Assembly: GCA_035771165.1 (NCBI GenBank)
Contig: JAWNZC010000122.1
Span: forward strand, 933,001-997,000
Direction: 5' to 3'
DNA length: 64,000 nucleotides
From: Paragorgia papillata
Taxonomy: Eukaryota > Cnidaria > Anthozoa > Scleralcyonacea > Coralliidae
Each line of letters begins with the position of its first letter. The first letter of the stretch is position 1. Shown here piece after piece: positions 1 through 11,778 of the stretch. The position numbers were made by a program, and so were the translations under genes. Under the pieces are notes generated by a model, which searched no databases, was not told the DNA's origin, and saw nothing but the letters and a program-made list of their open reading frames with translations.

Positions 1-109
1 ACATGTGGCCAAGGTGAATTTTTTTAATCAGATAACTGCACCCTGCAGGAACCAAACCCTACTCACAGGTGAAAGGCACGTGCACTAACCACTGTGCCAC
101 CAACACCCC
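1..109 (-). repeat. tRNA-derived SINE, 5' part
   Basis: On the minus strand the sequence begins GGGGTGTTGGTGGCACAGTG, which contains a box A-like segment (TGGCACAGTGG). It is clearly related to the fuller SINE at 5605-5930, but its box B region has diverged. The 3' part lies beyond the window start. Stretch 110-1628 shows no supported gene; see the rejected list for a weak exon candidate. Confidence 0.65.
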
Positions 110-1628
110 AGGATGCTTTCCTGAGTGAAATAACGTAAACAAGTGAAAGAACATATTTACAACAATTTCCACACTCAAGTAAGCATAGCTACATCTCATT
201 TTTAAAACAGCAATGTGCCTTAAAATATTTATGCAAGTTTGCAAATATATTGTATTAAATAGTAGCAGTTGCAAAAACATTTTGTGCATTTGTTCAGTTA
301 TCTGAGTTCCATCAGGTTCCAGTAGTTCAAATGTTCAATGATCATAGAGCATCTCAACAGTGGCAATTTTAATAGGTTTTATTCCCACTTGCAGTTGGAA
401 TACGATGAAGATGGAGCGCCTTGTTTATTGACTGATTCCTCAGTTCGACGTGGACAAATTCTCAGTAGGATACTTCCAACAACCAAAACTTATCATTTAC
501 CATCTGGGAATTAAAAACAATATCAGTTTTATAAATTCGACATGGACTATATCAGAAAGCCCAGACTTGGCTGTGACCATAACAAGACGCGCAAACAAAC
601 AGAATATTTAAATATACTTACTTCTAGGAGTGCAATTTGACTTCGCAAACGTAAACATTATTCTTCCCAATAAGTTGATTCAACTCCTGATTTAGTTCTC
701 TATTTTGCAAATTAATCGAAGCCATTCTTGTGTAGATTTTGCCTTTTGCGAGCTCGTCACTCACCACTCATCAGACTGCGAACGACCGGGATTTAAAGAG
801 TGAAATACACTGCTTTCTACTGCTCGTGAAACCAAAAAACTACCAGTTCACACCAGGCATATCTCCAAACTAGTATTTGAAAGCACTATTACAACAAAAC
901 GAACTAACAGAAGTCGCAGAACGGAATACTTTCAACGTGGATTTTCTAGACCGCAACACTGTGTTTTTGAATCAATGCAGCTAGCGCATCACGTGACACG
1001 AATTTTGAGTGAACAATAGCATATTTTGTCACGTGGTACAGCTAGCCTAACCAGTCTCCCTTCTATTAACCGTGATATAACGAAGTCAGTATGTATTAGA
1101 ATCATTGTCCTTTCTGTCTGAGGTATGTTTGCTGGCAAAAATAGATTGAAGCAGGAAATATGTTTCAAACGAAAGCAAAATTTTGCTTGGATTGATGGAA
1201 ACTCCTGACGAAAATTCAGGTTATATTTAGTATTTATTCGTCTTTGTTTTATGAATTCTTGCAACCCTGTCAAGCTGTGCCTTTGCTCTTATACCTTTTG
1301 AATCATTGTAAGACCACATATATTTTGATATTTGATGCCTTTAAAACACTGTCGGTTCGTATTTCTGTGTTTTGTTCGATTTTTTGACTGTTCAGAAAAT
1401 TTAATATTTATGGTTTTTATTGATCATGTCAGCATCCATATGCCGGACAGATTATAACCACTAGATTTCAGTAGGCCCATTCCCCCGCGTTCCCCCTGAA
1501 AAACATCACTGCCCCAGACCACAACCGCTGGAAACCCTAAACCTAACCACAGCCCCCCGGTGGCCCTAAACCTCACCACAACCCTCAGGAAAAAATCTGG
1601 GTACTTTCTTGTTATGTTTTTAGTTTAA

Positions 1629-1841
1629 AGCCCTAATCAAACGAGAACGCAAGTCATTGCAAGTTGGCAGTCAGAATTTCTGTGGCGGTCGTTTGAACAC
1701 CCAAATTAACAAAATAAAGGTTTCATGAGTGTTTTTAACTTTGTCACGGTACATGATATTTTCGGGAAACTATTCAGAGCGGCTGGCTGAGATAGCGTGA
1801 CTGCCAACTTGCGATGACTTGCGTTCTCGTTTGATTAGGGC
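1629..1841. mobile_element. MITE with about 50-bp inverted termini
   Basis: Left arm GCCCTAATCAAACGAGAACG and its reverse complement at about 1795-1841 form long inverted termini around a short unique core. TTAA occurs at both edges (1625-1628 and 1842-1845), suggesting a piggyBac-type TSD, but one extra A on the left makes the boundary ambiguous. There is no coding capacity. Confidence 0.6.
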
Positions 1842-2030
1842 TTAACATCACACATGTGGGAGAGTTGACGTTCGGGTTTCATGATTATAAGGAATACAAG
1901 GATTCATGATTATGATGAATACAAGTGCTATATAACATTTCATTATTATGAATCTCCTCCGGAGACTGTGTTGAATCTGCAGGCTCTGGGTACGAGATTG
2001 GTTTAGGTTTAGACCTACTGGCTACAAGCA

Positions 2031-2271
2031 TAGAGATCATATAAATACTAGAGGGGGCATTGGCGGGAAAATTTGGTAACCATATGGCAGCCGCCATTAC
2101 CTATGATATTTTCAGTCAATTGGTTGGCAAATGTACTAGACCCAGTCCTTTGACAACCAACGCGCCAAATGTTTGCCTCCAAAAAAATCCAAGATGGCGG
2201 CCTTCAATTGGTTATCCGCGGTTGACTGACATTAAGATAGGATGCCCCCTCTAGTATTTATATGATCTCTA
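2031..2271. mobile_element. MITE with 29-30 bp TIRs
   Basis: TAGAGATCATATAAATACTA at the left edge is mirrored at the right edge, and the inner TIR carries AGAGGGGGCAT. TA at both ends is compatible with a Tc1/mariner-type insertion. It is non-coding. The core contains two copies of a motif around 'aagatggcgg'. Confidence 0.65.
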
Positions 2272-2602
2272 TACCTATACAAGGGTATTGTGGTTAGGTT
2301 TACGGTTGCCGGGGGGTTGTGGTCATCTCTCATCCCCAATCCCCCATCCCATCTTTTGGAAAATGATATTGAAAAATAAATCAGTGCGAAACTCAAATAC
2401 TATCTAGAGGAAACTGATGAACTGATCCTAGGTGGTAGTTATTTCCATGACCAATGCCGGTTTGTCAGAAATTCCAGCGATTATGAGAAGCTATACAGCC
2501 TAGATGTCTTAGGCATTGAAGACTGGGGAGAGAATGATCAGAAGGATGTCCAGACAGAGTTTCGAGAAAGTATAACGAGGAAGTCTGATAGCAGAGACGA
2601 AG

Positions 2603-2977
2603 CAGGCGCGCAACTAGGGGGGGGGGACCTCTAATACTAGGTTAGACATTAGATACTGACAGAAAATTAATCGTCTGTTGTAGTACGCAATACAATTCTC
2701 CGCAAATCTGGCGAGACTCAGAGGCTTCTAGCAGTGGGCCTGGGCGGCAGCTAGGCTGAATATAATTATGATAAATTTTAAATAATGCGAGACCAAAATA
2801 ACAATTTCCGCAACCGAAAATACGAGAAAAGCGCCCTCAAAATGCAGGAAATGCTGTTTCAGAGACCCAAATAGAATCTCTGCTTGGCTTCTACTCCCAA
2901 ATTGTTTAGAATACTGAATGACTTTGCCCTTTTTTGCGTTCAACCCCTGCCCTCGAAATTTTCTAGTTGCGCCCCTG
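2603..2977. mobile_element. hAT-like MITE inside the BEL/Pao relic
   Basis: The termini CAGGCGCGCAACTAG and CTAGTTGCGCCCCTG are near-perfect inverted repeats. CGAAG occurs directly on both sides (2598-2602 and 2978-2982), and removing the insert restores the surrounding Pao reading frame. A 5-bp duplication is shorter than the usual hAT 8 bp. A G-run follows the left TIR, as in the hAT elements at 8768 and 9912. Confidence 0.7.
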
Positions 2978-3289
2978 CGAAGTCAACGTGCCTTGGATAC
3001 CAGGAAGCCAGCTGACGGAGACCAATGAAATCCAAAGCCGCAAACGCCTGCAGGGGTTAGAAAGAAAGCTGAGAGATCATGCATGAACATCTACAAGCAG
3101 AATACACAGGGGTAATCAAGCAGCAGTTGGACCAGGGCATTAGAGAAAGTTCCAATCAAGCCTACTGGTGAACGAATTTACTACATGCCTCATAAGCCAG
3201 TAATGAGGCAGGAAGCCACAACAACGAAAGTCAGAATGTTTTTTGATGAAAGTGCAAAACCACAACCCTTGGCAAACAGTGTGAATGAG

Positions 3290-3476
3290 CGTCATGGAAA
3301 CTGCATGATTAGCATAATTAATATTAGGGCGGAGACTTCTGACTTTTGCCGCGCGTTGAAGTTGTCAATTTATGTTGTTGACGTGTATGTTCGTACTAGT
3401 GAACATTGATATTTTTGTGGTCATTTGGATAAATAAAGTTATTAAGAATTTCCCAGGCTATCGTATTTTCAATGAC
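3290..3476. mobile_element. Unclassified 187-bp insertion
   Basis: The insert interrupts the Pao RT between residues that otherwise join smoothly (NSVNE and CMHTGP). It is bounded by the direct repeat AATGAG (3284-3289 and 3477-3482), a 6-bp duplication. No TIRs are seen. It contains an AATAAAG near its right end. The family is unknown. Confidence 0.55.
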
Positions 3477-3740
3477 AATGAGTGCATGCATACCGGTCCT
3501 GCTTTACAACCCTTACTTTGGGACATCATGGTTAGGGCTCGAATGTCACCAGATCTACTAGTGGGAGATATTACAAAAGCCTTCTTACAAGTCGGTCTTA
3601 AAGAAGAGGACAGAGACGCATTTCGATTTTTGTTTAATGTAGATGGTAAAGAGAAGCAATACAGATTTACACGAATACCATTCGGTGCAGAGGCCAGTCC
3701 ATTCATACTCAACGCTACGTTGCAGTACCATTATGACAAC

Positions 3741-4021
3741 CATAGTCCCTAGAAATAAATTGTCTGGAAACGCGGCCAAAGTCTTTGTTCTAGGTTTTTG
3801 TTCACGTTTGTGCACCTTATTTCACCTTAACGCTTGCTGAACAAATTGTATTTTTGGTATAATGAAGCAATCAACCAATAGCAGTGTTGCTTTATAAATA
3901 TTAATGAACGTAAAACAAAAGATTGTGCACCTTATTTGCCACCCTCAACCTAAATTGTAGCTCATTGTTAACCGCTTTGATGTTCGCCGCATCTCCAGAC
4001 AATATAATTCTAGGGACTATG
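3741..4021. mobile_element. MITE, TIR CATAGTCCCTAGAA, 7-bp TSD
   Basis: The inverted ends CATAGTCCCTAGAA and TTCTAGGGACTATG flank 281 bp. The direct repeat TGACAAC lies on both sides (3734-3740 and 4022-4028). It splits the Pao pol downstream of the RT core. No ORF. Confidence 0.75.
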
Positions 4022-5604
4022 TGACAACCAACCAACTGTGTTTGATGAACCATTGCAAGACTTACGAGACAACACATATGTGGACAATCTTATGAAGAGA
4101 GGAAACGGAGTTAAAGATCTGGAAAAGTTCAAAAGTGAGGCTACTGAAATCTTGGAAAGTGCGAAATTTCCAGTCCATATAAATGGGAATCTAATCTACC
4201 AGCGTTGGAATGTGATAACATGTCAAACCCGACCAAGATCCTAGGACATTGTTGGAGCAGAGAGAAGATACATTGCTCATCAGTATTAACAATGGCTGAA
4301 GGGAAACGCATATACCGAGAGGCTTGTGACGAAAAACAAGGGTGGAACACCGAAGTATCACCAACTTTAGCCAGGGAATGGCTACGATGGACGGAGCAGT
4401 TGAGAAGTATCAAAATCCCAAGAAGTATCATCCAAGAAGGCAGCGGAGTTAAAGCTATGGCACCTACACCAGTTTGCCGATGCAAGCAACTTGGCGTGTT
4501 CAACTGCAACGATCGCAGTAGTCGAGCTGGATACTGGAAGAGTCAAGGGATTGTTAACCTGGAAGTCTAGAATCTCTAAGCGTAAAACGTGGATTGCTAG
4601 ATTGGAGCTGATTAGTGGTCATATGGCTGCGAACATGGTAAAGAATGCAAGTCATGTCCCGAAGATAGCCAATTGCATCTCACACGATCTGAATGGATAG
4701 CATGGTGGCCTTGTATTGGATCACTAATCCCGGAAAGGCTTGGGAGGTATTCGTTGCGAACAGAGTGAGAAAGATTGCCCAGAGTACAGCGGATATGAAT
4801 ATCGAGTGGAAGTATTGTCCAACGGAAGAAACTGAGAGTTCTGGCTGGCGCCTCGACAAAGATGAAGGCACTGGAGATTTGATATGCGTTGGAAGGATTA
4901 CCGGCCACAATCCGACATTCCTAAACGACGGACTATTTGTTCGGAAACTGATCAGACACACTCATGAACAGATAAAGCATCTTGGAGTAGCCAGCACAAT
5001 GTCAGCGGTGAGGGAAAACTGGTGGATCCCCCGACTTAGATCGATTGTCAAAAAGGAGATAAACCGATGCGACACGTGTAAAGTATTTGCAACAAAGCCG
5101 TACTCAGCCCCAGTGACAGCACAATCACCAAGATTCCGCGTGGAGGCAAGCCGACGATCATTCGAAGACATGGAAGTGGACTTTGCTGGACCCCTGTTAT
5201 ATGACGTGAATAAGAAAGAGAGAGGAAAAACATACATCCTCGTTTTCACCTACGCATGCAGCCACCCGGGAAGTCCATCTCGAGGTAACTAAGACGCAGA
5301 CTGCAGAAGAGTTCGAAGGAAAATTGAATGCGTTTATCACTCGAAAGACCAGACCAAGACGACGCATCTCTGACAACGCCAGAGTCTTCCAAGCGACTGC
5401 CGCGTGGATTAAGTAACTCAGGAAGAGCGAGAAGCTGCAGGATCACCTTGCCAGACAAGAGTTGCGATGGCAATTCAATCTTTCCAGGTTGGGAGGAATC
5501 TATGAAAGATTGATAAAAGACATAAAGAAGACCCTCTACAAAACGCTTGGAAAAACCCTCCTTAACTTTGAACAACTCCAGATAGTCGTGATGGATATAG
5601 AGAG

Positions 5605-5930
5605 GTAAAACTAAACTAAACTAAACTAATCTTATTTATACTGGATAGCTCTATCAGTTAATAGCTAACTGTTATCCCTAGAGGTCCAGTAAGGGCCATC
5701 CCTCATTGGTCCAGTGTTTCTACAGGAGGAAACCGGAGTACCCGGAGGAAACCTGTGGTGTTTGGTAGAGTCAAACTGGAAACACTCTTCTCACATGCGG
5801 CCAAGGTGAAATTTTAATCAGATAACTGCTGAGAGCAGGAATTGAACCCAGGTCGCAGAGGTGAAAGGCACGTGCACTAACCACTGTGCCACCAACACCC
5901 CTGTTTTAACCACTGTGCCACCAACACCCC
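5605..5930 (-). repeat. tRNA-derived SINE inserted in BEL/Pao relic
   Basis: Read on the minus strand it starts GGGGTGTTGGTGGCACAGTG (box A TGGCACAGTGG), then has GGGTTCAATTCC (box B), a conserved body, and a 3' tail of repeated TTTAG units at 5607-5628. This is the layout of a Pol III tRNA-derived SINE. Its 5' end carries a tandem duplication of about 30 bp (TAACCACTGTGCCACCAACA occurs twice near 5877-5930). The same family is cut by the window start at 1-109. Confidence 0.8.
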
Positions 5931-6884
5931 TGTTTAACCTATGTTGAAGAAGATGGAGAGGCCCCACACCCAATTGTAATTATGTGGGGTCAAGACTCCT
6001 ACACCACTGAAGAAACCGAGATGGAAGACGACGAGTTGACTAAACTACACCAAAGACTAAAAACCGCGCCAGACAGCATGTCGTGCTCTCGTTGGCAACA
6101 TGAATATGTGCAGTCTTCTGGAAAGCCATCGTGTCAACAAAGTAAAGGCTCAGACACGACTAGAGATTGGAGAGATTGTCCTTGTTGTCGGTGAAGAAAA
6201 TAACCGGGGAGTGTGGAGAAAAGCAAGGTTTTGAAACATATCAGAGGTAAAGATGGAGTTATAAGAGGATCCAAGCTATTGCATGATGGTAACCAGATTG
6301 AACGACCGTTGCAGCTGATATGCCCACTAGACTAGATAAAGCGTCAACGACCAGAAGAAACCGAAGAGGAACCACAAGGAAAGACTCAAGACACAGCGAG
6401 AGAGAAACGCAGCGCAGCAAAAGTTGCAGAAGAAAGGATCAGACTCCAAGCATTAGCTGAGAACATGCAGTTGAGACATAACTGAACAATTGTTGCGTAA
6501 ATGCGTTTAGTAAAAATTAAAAACATATAATTTTTAGGGGAGTTTTGATTTTTAGGGGAATTAGTAGACACGCCCCCAGAGATTAAAATTAGGACTTAGA
6601 TAATTGTAATTTGAGACGAGGAGTGAGGGAGAGTGAGACGTGACGCAGAAAACATCAAGACAGAATTCGAAGTGAGCGAAGTTAGTACGTTTGTTTATTA
6701 ATAAAGAACCTTTTATTTATTGTGTGAGTTTGATGTATCCCACGAGTTCGGTACACAGTTCCTTAAAAATTTCTTTCTTCACTCTTTTCTTTTATTTTTC
6801 CACAAATGGCTTCTGAAAAAAAAAAAAATTACATAAAATTTCTACCACGCAATGTATCATTTTATCATTAATACCTCTTTTAGA

Positions 6885-7178
6885 TTTAGATTTATTAACT
6901 TTATTGCCTATAGTAACTGGTGGTCAAACAGAGCGAAATGCCCCAATTGAACATGACTGCCATGATGTAAGTATTGGTTTTGCAGAGGGAGGAAAACCGG
7001 AGAACCCGGCGAAAAACCCTCGAAGCACAGTAGAGATCAACTACAACTCTACTCACATTAGTTTCCAGCTCGACAACGGGGTCATTCCCAAGCGGTCACC
7101 CATCCAAGTACTAACCCCGTCTAACCGGGCTTAACTTTTGGTGCGAGGCAGCGCGCTAACAGCACACATCACCCGTGC
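6885..7178 (-). repeat. 5S rRNA-derived SINE (SINE3-like)
   Basis: On the minus strand a 5S rRNA-like head is readable at about 7065-7150 (AGTTAAGCCCGG, then GGTTAGTACTTGGATGGGTG, then ACCGCTTGGGAAT), matching the 5S internal promoter region. A non-5S body and an AATAAAGTTAATAAATCTAA tail follow toward 6885. Only the head resembles 5S, so it is a SINE and not a 5S gene. A MITE abuts its 5' side at 7179. Confidence 0.75.
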
Positions 7179-7487
7179 TTACCCTGCAAGTCAGAGCCCC
7201 TTTCCGACCTACGCCGGCTTCGGGGGAAAGTGGGCTCTGCCAACAAACTCGATCTTCGCCCCGAGTTTGGGGCGAGTCAGTCATAGGTTTTGAACTGGTC
7301 CAACAAGTTCTAGTTTAGGAACACGCGCAAGCAGGAAAATATCAAGTAACACGTTAGAGCCTGGGCTCAAAATAGTATCTTGGCAACCGTTCACGCATGC
7401 TCAAAAAGAAATATCGAGTTTGTTGGCAGAACCCACTTCCCCCCCAAAGCCTGTGTAGGTCAGAAAGGGGCTCTGACTCGCAGGGTA
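7179..7487. mobile_element. MITE/foldback with about 75-bp TIRs
   Basis: TTACCCTGCAAGTCAGAGCC at the left is mirrored by GGCTCTGACTCGCAGGGTAA at the right, and similarity continues inward through ATCGAGTTTGTTGGCAGA. The core is short and non-coding. Confidence 0.7.
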
Positions 7488-7535
7488 AATACCCCTGTCA
7501 ACCCCACACAAATTAACGCAATAAAAATGCTAATA

Positions 7536-8023
7536 CAGTCGAAGCTCTCCTTGCGACCACTCTCGTAAGCGACCAGCTCTAGTTGCGACCACCCTCACGA
7601 AACCCCGTTTAAATTCCCTATTAAACTCTGTTACTAAAAGCTCTAGTAAGCGACCACTCCCGTAAGCGACCGCGACCACCTTTCAGATTCACAAACTGAG
7701 CTTTTTCTTTGTTTTTAAGCTCTTGTAAGCGACCACCCTTGAAAGCCCCTTTGCAATCAGTCAACACTGCGCTTAAAAAGCAATTTGATAACTTTTAATA
7801 CAGTAATCTGATTATAAAATGCATAACAATAAAGTATTGCTGTTTCCGGTTGGTTTCCAGTATAGAAACGCAGTATTTTTCTGGTCCAATCTCTCGTAAG
7901 CGACCAACTTCAGCCATTTCAGTGGGTGGTCGCATACGAGAACGAATTCTCGTAAGCGACCAGTTCTAGTTACGACCACTTTTTTCAGTTCCCGAGGGTG
8001 GTCGCTTACGAGAGCTTCAACTG
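7536..8023. mobile_element. Pogo/Tigger-like MITE, TA target
   Basis: The ends CAGTCGAAGCTCTC and GAGAGCTTCAACTG are flanked by TA on both sides (7534-7535 and 8024-8025). Many internal copies of CTCGTAAGCGACCA occur in both orientations, a repeated subterminal motif. TIR start CAGT plus the TA target fit the pogo/Tigger group; no transposase is present. Confidence 0.7.
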
Positions 8024-8043
8024 TATACATGGAAAAAATTTCC

Positions 8044-8322
8044 GCCAACCTCGTTGCCAGGGGCTTTTTGAAATTGGGAGGGCGAGAAAAATCATTCGGA
8101 GTAATAGCGGTCCCGTGGGAGAAGTTCATTGTAATGGTGGGCTCATTGGTCCGGTTGGCGGTTCTGTTGAAGCTATTTTATTATAACTGGCACAAGACTA
8201 TGCATATTACGTTTCCTGGGAAATGCAATCAACCAATGAAATTAATGCAGAGTCCACCAGCGCATACCAGGGCCTTTTCCCGCCCTCTTAATTTCAAAAA
8301 AGGCCCTGGCAACGAGGTTGGC
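8044..8322. mobile_element. MITE with about 40-bp TIRs
   Basis: GCCAACCTCGTTGCCAGGGG is mirrored at the right by a CCCTGGCAACGAGGTTGGC end, with matching AAATTGGGAGGGCG segments inside. It is non-coding. A related partial end lies near 8440. From 8330 to 8767 I see no gene. Confidence 0.65.
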
Positions 8323-8767
8323 TGAGAGCAGTAGAGTACAGTGCAAAGTTTTAGAGCCAATCAACTAATCAAAAACAATATAAATTGAAAACAGCCAATC
8401 ACGTTCTACAGCAGATTTTGACGGATGAAATTTTCCAACCTCGTACCCAGGCTCTTGTCGCATAAAATAAACAAAGATGGCATCGAAGATTTGGAATAGT
8501 GGAGGAAAATGCGTTCAAATTTGAAGCTAAATATTATTTAATATTGTTAAATAATGTACCTGCTTTGCTTTAATTAAGTACGCACCCACAAACTGTAAAT
8601 AACTCCGAAACCATCAATGATCTTAAACCACATCATTATCTAGACCAAAAAAAATCAAACAAAAAGAGAAAATAATTAAAAATTGTCGCTTATATTGTTT
8701 CTAGGGATTCTGACTAGATTATTGATTAATACTAAAAATTAATAGGTGGCGTAAATAATGTGTCAAA

Positions 8768-9226
8768 CATAGGCGTAGAGTATGGGGGGGGGGGGGGACT
8801 GAGGGGCTGAGCCCCCCCCCCCCCCAGACATTTTGCAGCAACCAACTCATCAATCACCATTCACAAATTATAGGTTACCCGTTAGGCTAAAGTAAGTGTT
8901 ACAGCCTCATTCCTGTCAGCCAAAAGCACCCATATACAGTGATAAGTCAACCCAGTAAACACAACATCGAAAAATTGTCGAAATGTGTTGTATTTTAACT
9001 AGTTTTTATGACATTTCATGACCTTCAGTGTTCTTAAAAAAACACCCCTCAGAATGCAGGAAATGGCATTTCCAAGACTCTAAATTTCAGAAATTTCCGG
9101 GGGGCATGCCCCTGGACCCCCCCTAGACTAGTCCCTTTTTGTAAACGACCTCCACAGGAAAATTCTTAAAAAGGCCCTGTTCAGCACTTCAGCCTCCCTG
9201 GACAAAAACAAAACTCTACGCCTATG
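8768..9226. mobile_element. hAT non-autonomous element, exact 8-bp TSD
   Basis: The inverted ends CATAGGCGTAGAGT and ACTCTACGCCTATG enclose 459 bp. A perfect 8-bp TSD GTGTCAAA lies at 8760-8767 and 9227-9234. G-runs and C-runs follow the left TIR. The 8-bp TSD with a CA-start TIR is hAT-like. No ORF. Confidence 0.85.
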
Positions 9227-9911
9227 GTGTCAAATATCTTCAAAAAGAATGTATTCTACCTATTTGTTTGATAGATAATCAACCAGTAATTCACAGCAGT
9301 GAGACCTGTTGTCTCCTGCTCCAAATACAGATTTCCACATTTTAACGACTGCCTTGAATTCTATTTTGTATACATGACATAAAACTGAACTTGATGTTGT
9401 TGAAAGAAACTTTATAGTTACGGTATTAATTACATACTAAAAATACTACTTAAATACTTAATCTTTTAACAGATTTTAATTTCACTTTTTTTCCGACTTT
9501 TTATGTTTTAAGATCATATTGTAGTAAATCATAGCAAAAAAAAACATACATATAAAAAAAAAACAGAAACTCTTTCTAATTGATTTAATTAAAAATTAAA
9601 AAAGAACAATTAGTATCCCCCGATGCGATTTTCGAAAATAAAATACAAAATATTTGAGAGTGTAATGCTGAGAAAATGAAGAGAAACCGAACGGGACACC
9701 AACACAAACAAAAGGTACGCATAGCGTACATGTATCTGCGCTGAACATTAGAACAGAATTTATAGCCTATAAATAGTGCCTATTATGAAACAATGGCACA
9801 AACTCGAGGTTGACATGAAATTGTAATGCATTCACTATCATCCCTGATATTCAACCTCGACTTCAAACCATTGTTCATGCCCATTGAAGCAAATTTGGGA
9901 AGTGTCTAAAG

Positions 9912-10415
9912 CAGTGGCGGACACTTGACGAAATTTTCGGGGGGCGTGCGAGGGCATGCCCCCTCGGAAAATTTTTAAAATTTGTATCTCTGAATGGCAT
10001 TTGTAGCATTCTGAGAACACATTTTGTAAAAAATTTTAGGTTTTCAAAACACTATTTTAATGGTGCATTTTGTTATAAATCACATGCTAAGCATAAAAAA
10101 AAAAACATTTCAGAGAAAATATTCTAGATGATTATCTACATTTGTGAATGGAATTGCAAGGTGGTTTAATTAACACGCCAATGACAATGTAAAATTTATT
10201 CGCTAAGCGAGTGAAATCCACATATTTCTTTTAAAATAAATAAATATCAGAATTTGATCAGTCTATGCATAGTTTGTCTATGACTCCGTTCTGCGCATGC
10301 TTTTGTTTCGTTAACATATTCTATTCTTGTGCTTCCACTTTTCAAAATGAAAGCTTCAGCTAAAATTATTGAGGGGGCGATCGCCCCCCCCCCCCCCCCC
10401 TAGTGTCTGCCACTG
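9912..10415. mobile_element. hAT non-autonomous element, exact 8-bp TSD
   Basis: The ends CAGTGGCGGACAC and GTGTCTGCCACTG flank 504 bp. The TSD GTCTAAAG at 9904-9911 and 10416-10423 is perfect. A long C-run precedes the right TIR. It inserted next to the end of an older repeat (AAGCAAATTTGGGAAGTGTC) that also occurs at 59.4 kb. No ORF. Stretch 9230-9910 is AT-rich and otherwise featureless. Confidence 0.85.
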
Positions 10416-10429
10416 GTCTAAAGCACTCA

Positions 10430-10705
10430 TAATACTCTAGTTATCATACATTTCTTGCATTTTTTGTTTGTTGTGTTTACAAGGATGCTACTAAGTAGGT
10501 AAACCAGCTGCCAGGGTTACCCTAGTAGCCAGGTTATGCTTTGTCCTTGTAAATGCATTTGGTAGGGATAATGCGCCTACCTGCCACCTGCCTACTTGTT
10601 ATTAGTGCTTGGTAACCAGGTCTAATAAAGTTGACCTGGGCAGCAGGATGACCCTAACTTTGACTCGGGTGCTAGGGTAACCCTACCTCCTTGTAAACAG
10701 GCCAG
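10430..10705. repeat. MITE of the GTTTACAAG/CTTGTAAACAGGCC family
   Basis: It contains TTTGTTGTGTTTACAAGGAT near the left and CCTCCTTGTAAACAGGCC at the right. The same sequence around 54.6-59.4 kb is interrupted by the Gypsy element, so this copy shows the uninterrupted state. From 10710 to 11520 there is a dispersed repeat (TTAGATACAACTTTATAC-like units) that recurs near 60.4-60.6 kb; no gene. Confidence 0.55.
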
Positions 10706-11531
10706 TTCAGTGAACGTAATAACTAATAAGTGAATGAGATAACAAGCCAATCCCGTGATATTAAAGAAAATAAATTGTGGGTCAGATCATGGTTTATTAG
10801 ATACAACTTTGTCAACTTACAGTACAACAACCTAATATTTATTAAATAGGCACTGCTAATAAACTGGATTGCTTTAAAAATGTAAAAGAATGCTACCTGT
10901 AGATGTTGTGAAATATATACTTGTTATTCTTATTAATAAGGCAGTGAGGTTATTTACCTGACATGTATGGCACATATCTAAAAGCTAAATAGAAAAATCT
11001 AGTTCGAAATCTTGGATTGTTTATTAGATACAACTTTATACTGCAAGCAGTCAATGAGTACATGTGTGTACTGCTAAATACACTTGATGGCATTAAAAAT
11101 GTGAAATGATGCTACCGGTTGTGAAATAAATACTTGTAAGTTTCCTCCAAAGACAATTGTTTGCCTTCCGAAGAGTAATGTTTGTCACTTGAAGACCACG
11201 GTCCTAATTCATAAACAGTTTTATATAGTACACGTGTTGGCCTGAGTCGCCTGACTCGATATAAAATCGCCCAACGAGTTGAAAACCTTTTGTCAACTCT
11301 TCAATCGTTCCGTATAACGCACAAAAACTGTGATAGATCACACTTGCAAGTTTACTATAAGTCATGTTAAAAATACTTGCCATTTGTATCAGCAATATTG
11401 TCTTTCTTCGAAAATAGTGATTGCTCTTTTGATGTGGCGACGAAATAATATTATAAACACGATCGGGATTAAAGAATACTTGTTTCCATCGTTCAACCTG
11501 ACAGCTCGTACAGCCACTGACCTGTATAATA

Positions 11532-11769
11532 CATTGAACTAAAAATAACTGGAACGCTACGTTCAACCGGAAGTTTGAAGCCAAATTATGCAAGTCATAC
11601 CCAGCCTTTCCACGAAAAAAACAAACACGGCCAAAACAAAAAAAGTAGAAACACGCGTGGAAGTGCGTGTCTGGGAGTCAAAACTGGCTTCATGGGAGTC
11701 AAATTTTGGCTTCAAGATTTGTATGCGCAGTTTACTGAACGTAGCGTTCCAGTTATTTTTAGTTCAATG
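11532..11769. mobile_element. hAT MITE 'A', TSD GTATAATA
   Basis: The ends CATTGAACTAAAAATAACTG and its mirror TTTAGTTCAATG flank 238 bp. The 8-bp TSD GTATAATA is exact at 11524-11531 and 11770-11777. The TIR shares CA-TGAACT and CTGGAACGCTA-CG with the larger element at 12098-33125, so they are probably related families. Confidence 0.85.
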
Positions 11770-11778
11770 GTATAATAC

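Larger units (their letters stand above)
2457..6335 (+). pseudogene. Decayed BEL/Pao retrotransposon pol
   Basis: This is a relic of a BEL/Pao polyprotein read in several frames. In order: a Pao-type pre-RT segment (LYSLDVLGIEDWGEND at about 2491); the RT entry region (YYMPHKPVMRQE at 3180); RT core with NECMHTGPALQPLLWDIMVR near 3479 and LVGDITKAFLQ near 3559; a segment ending in a WLRWTEQL-like motif (about 4380); the integrase zinc-binding His/Cys region (HTHEQIKHLG then CDTCK, about 4960-5080); the DFAGP integrase core start (about 5178); and a C-terminal tail ending RPLQLICPLD and a stop at 6333. Frames change repeatedly and four later insertions split it (2603-2977, 3290-3476, 3741-4021, 5605-5930). 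It is not functional. Flanking LTRs could not be delimited; the AT-rich tail up to about 6752 with an AATAAAG signal may be the 3' LTR. Confidence 0.85.

Noticed and set aside
605..740. Possible first exon on the minus strand (MASINLQNRELNQELNQLIG) with a GTAAGTATA donor
   Set aside because: The frame meets a stop just before the donor, and the candidate next exon near 430-515 has stops in the matching frames.
7065..7150. 5S rRNA gene
   Set aside because: Only the internal promoter half resembles 5S; the rest is unrelated and has a SINE tail.
11204..11593. 129-aa minus-strand ORF
   Set aside because: It runs across the TIR of hAT MITE A and has no coherent protein features.
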